Positions 59,705 to 64,000 of a stretch of DNA of 64,000 nt are shown one piece after another. Numbering within the stretch: position 1 is the stretch's first letter; the number at the start of each line of letters is the position of its first letter. The DNA is from Bradyrhizobium sp. 149 (GTDB lineage Bacteria; Pseudomonadota; Alphaproteobacteria; Rhizobiales; Xanthobacteraceae). The notes under the pieces are model-generated. The model was given only the letters and a program-made list of their open reading frames with translations, ran no database searches and was not told where the DNA came from. A program made the position numbers and the translations under genes. The stretch is taken from the NCBI RefSeq assembly GCF_023073915.1, contig NZ_JADPKK010000022.1:1-64000 (forward strand), written 5' to 3'.

Positions 59705-60901
59705 TCACGCCTTCTCCAGCGCCGCGGTCAGATCCTCGATCAGATCGTCCGGATGCTCGAGCCCCGCCGAGAAGCGAATGAATCCCTCGCTGATGCCGAG
59801 GGCTGCGCGGTCCTCCGGCTTGAGGCGCTGATGCGTCGTCGTCGCCGGATGCGTGACGAGGCTCTTGGCGTCGCCGAGATTGTTCGAGATTTTCGCCAGC
59901 TTGAGCTCGTTGAGCACGCGGAACGCACCCTGCTTGCCGCCCTTGACTTCGAAACCGACCAGCGTCGAGCCGCCGCGCATCTGCTTCTTCACCAATGCTG
60001 CCTGCGGATGATCGGCGCGGCCGGGAAACACCAGCCGCGAAATCTTCGGATGGCTCGCCAGCACGTCCGCGATGCGCGCCGCCGTCTCGGTCTGCGCGCG
60101 CACCCGCACGCCCAGCGTCTCCAGGCCCTTGAGCAGGACCCAGGCGTTGAACGGCGAGATCGACGGGCCGGTCTGGCGCATGAAATTGTGGATGTGCTCG
60201 GCGATGAACGCTTCCGAGGACAGGATGATGCCGCCGAGACAGCGGCCCTGGCCGTCGATGTGCTTGGTCGCGGAATAGACCACGACGTCGGCGCCGAGCG
60301 CGAGCGGGCTCTGCCAGATCGGGGTGGCGAACACGTTGTCGACGACAAGCCGCGCGCCGCCGCTGTGCGCGATCTCGGCAATGCCGGGAATGTCGAGCAC
60401 GTCGAGCGTCGGATTGGTCGGGCTCTCCAGGAAGAACGTCTTGGTGTTCGGCTTCAGCGCGCGCTGCCACTGGTCGAGATCGAGACCGTCGACCAGCGTG
60501 GTCTCGATGCCGTAGCGCGGCAGCAAATCCTGCACGACATAGAGGCACGAGCCGAACAGCGCGCGCGAGGCCACGACGTGATCGCCGGCCTTCAGCGGCG
60601 CCAGGATCGCGGTCGTCACCGCGGCCATGCCGGTCGCGGCCGAACGGGCCGCTTCGGCGCCTTCGAGCTCGATCATGCGCCGCTCGAACATCGAGATGGT
60701 CGGATTGGAGTAGCGGGAATAGATGAAGCCGGGGTCCTCGCCCTTGAACCGCGCCTCGCACTCCTCGGCGCTGTTGTAGACGTAGCCTTGGGTCAGGAAC
60801 AGCGACTCCGACGTCTCGCCATATTGCGAGCGCAGGGTGCCGGAATGGACCAGGCGAGTTTCGGGACGGTAGTGCGTGGTGGGCACCGGGGACTTCGACA
60901 T
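59705..60901 (-). CDS. metZ: O-succinylhomoserine sulfhydrylase
   Basis: PLP enzyme of the Cys/Met family, 398 residues, that makes homocysteine from O-succinylhomoserine and sulfide. Seen: YSRYSNPTIS, the PLP-binding region VVDNVFATPIWQ, the Schiff-base lysine K213 in YSATKHIDGQGR, and GLEHPDDL near the end. The ATG at 60901 has AGGAGG 5 bases upstream; a frame from 60922 is possible but less well placed. It is preceded by a SAM-II riboswitch and a terminator, consistent with methionine control. Confidence 0.9.
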   Translation of the reverse strand: MSKSPVPTTHYRPETRLVHSGTLRSQYGETSESLFLTQGYVYNSAEECEARFKGEDPGFIYSRYSNPTISMFERRMIELEGAEAARSAATGMAAVTTAILAPLKAGDHVVASRALFGSCLYVVQDLLPRYGIETTLVDGLDLDQWQRALKPNTKTFFLESPTNPTLDVLDIPGIAEIAHSGGARLVVDNVFATPIWQSPLALGADVVVYSATKHIDGQGRCLGGIILSSEAFIAEHIHNFMRQTGPSISPFNAWVLLKGLETLGVRVRAQTETAARIADVLASHPKISRLVFPGRADHPQAALVKKQMRGGSTLVGFEVKGGKQGAFRVLNELKLAKISNNLGDAKSLVTHPATTTHQRLKPEDRAALGISEGFIRFSAGLEHPDDLIEDLTAALEKA

Positions 60902-60914
60902 AGGACCTCCTGAA

Positions 60915-60935
60915 GTGACCATCGAAAATGGTCAC
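60915..60935 (-). promoter_or_regulatory. Hairpin next to the metZ ribosome-binding site
   Basis: GTGACCAT and ATGGTCAC form a perfect 8-bp stem with a 5-base loop, 3 bases upstream of AGGAGG. It lies after the terminator U-tract and is probably an additional structural element of the leader. Confidence 0.6.
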
Positions 60936-60969
60936 AAAAAAACCGGCCTGGAATATTTCCACGGGCCGG
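60936..60969 (-). terminator. Intrinsic terminator in the metZ leader
   Basis: On the minus strand CCGGCC, CG, TGGAA, ATA, TTCCA, GGCCGG (60943-60969) forms an 11-bp stem with a bulge, followed by seven U (60936-60942). This is a textbook intrinsic terminator, between riboswitch and gene. The left arm can instead pair with GGCCGGGG at 60982-60989 (see the riboswitch), giving an antiterminator. Confidence 0.85.
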
Positions 60970-60984
60970 GATCACAGAGGTCCC

Positions 60985-61044
60985 CGGCCTGTTTAGCGAC
61001 TTATTTAACGTGGCTGCAAGCCGGCCGGCTCAAATCACCACGGG
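60985..61044 (-). promoter_or_regulatory. SAM-II riboswitch upstream of metZ
   Basis: The minus strand reads GUGGUGAUUUG, a GC-rich internal part, UUGCAGCCACGUUAAA, then GCUAAA: the conserved signature and order of the SAM-II (metA) aptamer of Alphaproteobacteria. P1 pairs CCGTGG (61038-61043) with CCACG (61009-61013); GCUAAAC (60991-60997) provides the pseudoknot part. SAM binding should lower metZ expression. The aptamer ends a few bases before the GGCCGGGG segment that can pair with the terminator arm. Confidence 0.85.
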
Positions 61045-61146
61045 ATAAGTCATGCTCATATTCCGCAATGCCCTTTCCGTCAAGACGTCCATCGGATAGC
61101 CGTAAAACGCTAGTATTTCCCGCGTGTCGGGATGTGTTGATCCCTG

Positions 61147-62268
61147 ATGAGGACCCCTCGGTTGACGTTCACGGTCGCCGCCGACGCCAATGGTATCCTG
61201 CCCGACCGCATGATCGCGGCGATGGCGGAGGGCGGTCTCATCCTGCCCGCTTACGACTTCGTCGAAAGCCAGATCCAGCCGGCGAGCCTCGATTTGCGCC
61301 TCGGCGACATCGCCTATCGCGTTCGCGCCAGCTTCCTGCCCGGTCCAGGCGCCACCGTCGCCGAGCGCATCGACGAGTTGAAGCTGCACGAGTTCAGCCT
61401 CGCCGACGGCGCGGTGCTGGAGACCAACTGCGTCTACATCGTGCCGCTGCTCGAAAGCCTCGCACTGCCGCCGGAGATCGTCGCGGCCGCCAACCCGAAA
61501 AGCTCGACCGGCCGGCTCGACGTCTTCACCCGCGTGATCGCCGACGGCACCCGCCGGTTCGACATGATCGGCGCCGGTTATCACGGTCCGCTCTATGCCG
61601 AGATCAGCCCGAAGACGTTCCCGGTGCTGGTCAGCGAGGGCTCGCGGCTGAGCCAGGTGCGCTTCCGCACCGGCGATGCCATCCTCAACATCGACGATCT
61701 CGAGGCGCTGCATGCGACCGAGCGTCTGGTCGACGTCGACGATGCCGATCTCACCGGCGGCGTCGCCGTCTCCGTGGATCTCTCCGGCGAGAAGAGCGGC
61801 GGCTTCGTCGGCTATCGCGCCAAGCGCCACACCGGCGTCATCGACGTCGATCGCCGCGCCGGCTACGCCGTCGAGGATTTCTGGGAGCCGATGTCGGCGC
61901 GCCCTGACGGCAGCCTGATCCTCGATCCCGGCGAGTTCTATATCCTCGCGTCGAAAGAGGCGGTGCAGGTGCCGCCCGATTACGCCGCGGAGATGGTGCC
62001 GTTCGATCCGCTGGTCGGCGAGTTCCGGGTGCATTATGCCGGATTCTTCGATCCCGGCTTCGGCTATGCCGGTGCCGGCGGGCTGGGATCGCGCGCCGTG
62101 CTCGAAGTGCGCTCGCGCGAAGTGCCTTTCATCCTCGAGCACGGCCAAATCGTCGGCCGCCTCGTCTACGAGAAGATGCTGGCGCGGCCCGACGCGATGT
62201 ACGGCCAGCGCATTGGCTCGAACTACCAGGCGCAGGGCCTGAAGCTGTCGAAGCACTTTCGGGTGTAG
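61147..62268 (+). CDS. dcd: 2'-deoxycytidine 5'-triphosphate deaminase, long form
   Basis: A 373-residue dCTP deaminase in which two trimerising dUTPase-fold halves are fused (motif region LPAYDFVESQIQPASLDLRLGD in the first, LDPGEFYILASKE and VPFDPLVGEFRVHYAGFFDPGF in the second). The family supplies dUMP for thymidylate synthesis. Substrate residues include NPKSSTGR and the GSRAVLEVRSREVPF segment. It is divergent from metZ; its promoter region overlaps the metZ leader. Weak ribosome-binding site. Confidence 0.9.
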   Translation: MRTPRLTFTVAADANGILPDRMIAAMAEGGLILPAYDFVESQIQPASLDLRLGDIAYRVRASFLPGPGATVAERIDELKLHEFSLADGAVLETNCVYIVPLLESLALPPEIVAAANPKSSTGRLDVFTRVIADGTRRFDMIGAGYHGPLYAEISPKTFPVLVSEGSRLSQVRFRTGDAILNIDDLEALHATERLVDVDDADLTGGVAVSVDLSGEKSGGFVGYRAKRHTGVIDVDRRAGYAVEDFWEPMSARPDGSLILDPGEFYILASKEAVQVPPDYAAEMVPFDPLVGEFRVHYAGFFDPGFGYAGAGGLGSRAVLEVRSREVPFILEHGQIVGRLVYEKMLARPDAMYGQRIGSNYQAQGLKLSKHFRV

Positions 62269-62332
62269 CGATCATCCGCAGCCCGGATTACGCTGCGCTC
62301 CGTCAGGACTACATTCCGTCCGAGGTGGCGAG

Positions 62333-62746
62333 ATGACAGATCAACCCGAGCTCGACACAAAAATCCTCGACGACGTCGCGGATGCGCTGATCTATTCGGA
62401 TCGCTCCGGCACAATCATGCGCTGGAATCGCGCATCGGCCGCACTGTTCGGCTTCTCCGCGGACGAAGCGCTGGGCCAAAATCTCGACCTGATCATTCCC
62501 GAACATCTGCGCGCCGCGCACTGGCGGGGTTTCGAGGCCGCGCTGGCCAGCGGCGCGATGAAGCTTGCGGGCAAGCCGACGCTGACCCGCGCGCTGCACA
62601 AGAGCGGACGCAAGCTCTACATCGAGATGACCTTTGCACTGGTGCGGGACGCCGGCGGCGCGGTGCAGGGATCGGTGGCCATGGCGCGCGACGTGACCGA
62701 GCGCGTCGAGCGCGAGCGCGCAGCCAAAGCCACGCACAATTCGTGA
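62333..62746 (+). CDS. Single-domain PAS protein
   Basis: A 137-residue protein that is almost only one PAS domain (LIYSDRSGTIMRWNRASAALFGFSADEALGQNLDLIIPEHLRAAHWRGFEA then the PAC segment). GAGGTGG lies before the ATG. No kinase or DNA-binding part is attached, so it must work with a partner or bind a ligand alone. Followed by a 22-bp perfect palindrome. Confidence 0.85.
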   Translation: MTDQPELDTKILDDVADALIYSDRSGTIMRWNRASAALFGFSADEALGQNLDLIIPEHLRAAHWRGFEAALASGAMKLAGKPTLTRALHKSGRKLYIEMTFALVRDAGGAVQGSVAMARDVTERVERERAAKATHNS

Positions 62747-62764
62747 TGCGGAATTGGCGGGCCG

Positions 62765-62786
62765 GCACGCAGGGCGCCCTGCGTGC
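62765..62786 (+). terminator. 22-bp perfect palindrome after the PAS gene
   Basis: GCACGCAGGGC directly followed by its complement GCCCTGCGTGC. It begins 19 bases after the stop codon. Without a loop or T-tract it is a poor intrinsic terminator but can form a cruciform or hairpin. Confidence 0.5.
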
Positions 62787-62799
62787 GGCTCAGGTTGTC

Positions 62800-62819
62800 T
62801 GTCACCGGGGGCAGTGACA
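62800..62819. promoter_or_regulatory. Inverted repeat upstream of the last gene
   Basis: TGTCAC-N8-GTGACA, a 6-bp inverted repeat 32 bp before the ATG. This is the form of an operator of a dimeric regulator; it could also be a hairpin in the leader. Confidence 0.35.
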
Positions 62820-62850
62820 CACTCGATCAAAACAAGGATCGGGAGCGAAC

Positions 62851-63903
62851 ATGACCGCCGCATCGGACCCCGCGCAGGAAGCTCAATGGAAACGCTGGCG
62901 CGCGGTTGCGGACCTCTATCACGCCTACTTCACCGGCTTGATCCTCACCGTGGTCACGCGTCGCGGCACGGCGGATGCCGCGGAGTTCGTGTTTCGCGTG
63001 TTCCGGCGCCAGCAGCAGGAGCGCTTCCTGCCGGGGCTGGAAAAGCTCGGGCTGCGCCATCTGCCGCCAGCGGTCGCCGCCGCGCAATATCACTACCTCT
63101 CCAACTGGATCGGCGGCGTGCATGTCGAATACATGCATGAGAGCGACACCAAAGCCTGGATCCGTTATCCGCCGCCGCGGTGGATCTGGAAGGGCACTGC
63201 CATCTGCGGCGTGCCGGGCGAAGTTTCGCGCGCGATGCTGCGCGGCTGGCACGCCAACAACGGTGTGGCGCTCGGCGATCTCCGCCTGGGCTTTGTCTGC
63301 ACCAAGCAGAGCGTCGACGGCCAGGACGGACTCGAAGGCTATTACCATCAATACGACCAACCGCTCGAGCTCGACCAGCGCTTGGTGTTTGCGCGGCATC
63401 TCGAAGCGCCGCTGTTCGATGCAAAGTCCGCGCCGGCCCTTCCCGTCGCGAGCTGGCCGAAACCGCGGCTCGAAAAAGCCTATCGCAACTATGCGATGGA
63501 ATATGTGCGGACCGCCGCGCCCGTGATGGTGCAGCTGTTCGGTCCGGAGGATGCCGGCTATCTCCTGCACCTCACGGGCAAGCTGATCGGGATGCAATAT
63601 TTCGATGAGGTGGCTGCGGCGCTGTCGATGGGCCGCGGCCGTGCGAGCGAATTCGCGACATTCCTCAACGCACTGTTCGTCGCGCAGGACGATGCGGCCG
63701 AGACGACGCAATCCGAAGGCACGTTTGAGCTCCGTCAGCAGAGCTGGAAGCTGATGGACGACGTCGCCGATTATCACCCCGCCTGCGCAAAGGTGCTGAC
63801 GGGGTTGTTCGAAGGGCTCGCGGCAGGATGCGGGCGGCACATCTGCGTACACCTGTCCTCGACACCGGGCGGCCGTCCGCCATTGCTCTGGCGCATCGGG
63901 TAA
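62851..63903 (+). CDS. Protein of unknown function
   Basis: A 350-residue cytoplasmic protein without signal peptide or transmembrane segment. It has GGGAGCG before the ATG and normal codon use, so it is certainly a gene. Conspicuous features: many Trp and Tyr in the first 130 residues (WKRWRAVADLYHAYFTG, YHYLSNWIGGVHVEYMH, PPPRWIWKG), a middle with cysteines at GFVCTKQ, and near the C-terminus VADYHPACAKVLTGLFEGLAAGCGRHICVH with closely spaced Cys and His that could bind a metal. It slightly recalls the L-2-amino-thiazoline-4-carboxylate hydrolase-like family, but I cannot establish that. Confidence 0.75.
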   Translation: MTAASDPAQEAQWKRWRAVADLYHAYFTGLILTVVTRRGTADAAEFVFRVFRRQQQERFLPGLEKLGLRHLPPAVAAAQYHYLSNWIGGVHVEYMHESDTKAWIRYPPPRWIWKGTAICGVPGEVSRAMLRGWHANNGVALGDLRLGFVCTKQSVDGQDGLEGYYHQYDQPLELDQRLVFARHLEAPLFDAKSAPALPVASWPKPRLEKAYRNYAMEYVRTAAPVMVQLFGPEDAGYLLHLTGKLIGMQYFDEVAAALSMGRGRASEFATFLNALFVAQDDAAETTQSEGTFELRQQSWKLMDDVADYHPACAKVLTGLFEGLAAGCGRHICVHLSSTPGGRPPLLWRIG

Positions 63904-64000
63904 ATCCTCCAGAAATGCGCTGCCGCAGGGCACGCCTGCATCCGGCGCAGGAGGAATCGCTGCGTGCCGTGCTAACAAGCCTCTGGTTGCGCCCTGCGCG
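63904..64000. other. Right edge of the window
   Basis: 97 bp with no gene recognised. GCAGGAGGAA at about 63946-63955 resembles a ribosome-binding site and may belong to a gene that begins past the edge. Confidence 0.3.

Noticed and set aside
1..64000. CRISPR arrays, tRNA and rRNA genes, prophage or insertion sequences
   Set aside because: No regular repeat-spacer pattern, no cloverleaf sequence in the intergenic gaps, and no transposase, integrase or phage gene found.

Overview
The window is chromosomal DNA of high G+C with alphaproteobacterial gene families throughout. A Bradyrhizobium-type host is most likely. The reasons are a bjaR/bjaI quorum-sensing pair, a CYP199A-type P450 with its [2Fe-2S] ferredoxin, GcrA, a rhizobial phoR-pstSCAB-phoU-phoB block, a long double-domain dCTP deaminase, a SAM-II riboswitch, and many short palindromic intergenic repeats. 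I see no rRNA, tRNA, CRISPR array, insertion sequence or prophage, and no break in base or codon use that would mark recent transfer.

The left half (about 0-40 kb) is a catabolic district for plant aromatics. It starts with allophanate hydrolase (atzF), then a MarR regulator facing a feruloyl-CoA synthetase, then a second MarR regulator facing a CYP199A-like P450, its ferredoxin and a periplasmic binding protein. After a type II NADH dehydrogenase and another binding protein comes a long minus-strand operon (11.4-19.9 kb). It encodes shikimate/quinate dehydrogenase, a complete branched-chain-type ABC importer, a Gfo/Idh dehydrogenase and a QuiC-type 3-dehydroshikimate dehydratase, so it should import shikimate or quinate and send it to protocatechuate. 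A LysR gene lies beside it. The bjaR-bjaI quorum-sensing locus follows, flanked by two very small genes. Next is a second ABC importer (livHMGF-like) that has no binding protein of its own but carries a TGCA operator resembling the benzoate-regulator sites further on. A glutamine-synthetase-like ligase, a Rieske oxygenase and an IclR regulator form a possible amine-oxidising unit (27.5-31.4 kb). The aerobic benzoyl-CoA (box) cluster (32.3-39.2 kb) holds boxR, benzoate-CoA ligase, a hydrolase, boxC and boxB. The boxA reductase and the later pathway genes are not in the window.

The right half (about 39-64 kb) is mostly housekeeping: an SDR dehydrogenase, a polysaccharide deacetylase, an OmpA-like protein, a YbhN-type membrane protein, the phosphate regulon with a canonical PHO box, gcrA, argD-argF, hslO, apaG, an OpgC acyltransferase followed by two SGNH-type proteins, metZ under a SAM-II riboswitch, dcd, a PAS protein and an unrecognised protein.

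Points most worth following: (1) the GS-like/Rieske/IclR cluster; (2) the SAM-II riboswitch linked to an evident transcription terminator with a competing hairpin; (3) three TGCA repeats at 10-bp spacing in front of the binding-protein-less importer, nearly identical to the boxC operator; (4) an SGNH paralogue that has lost all its catalytic residues beside an intact copy; (5) the small genes attached to bjaRI. All readings come from the sequence by eye and from family knowledge; no search was run.
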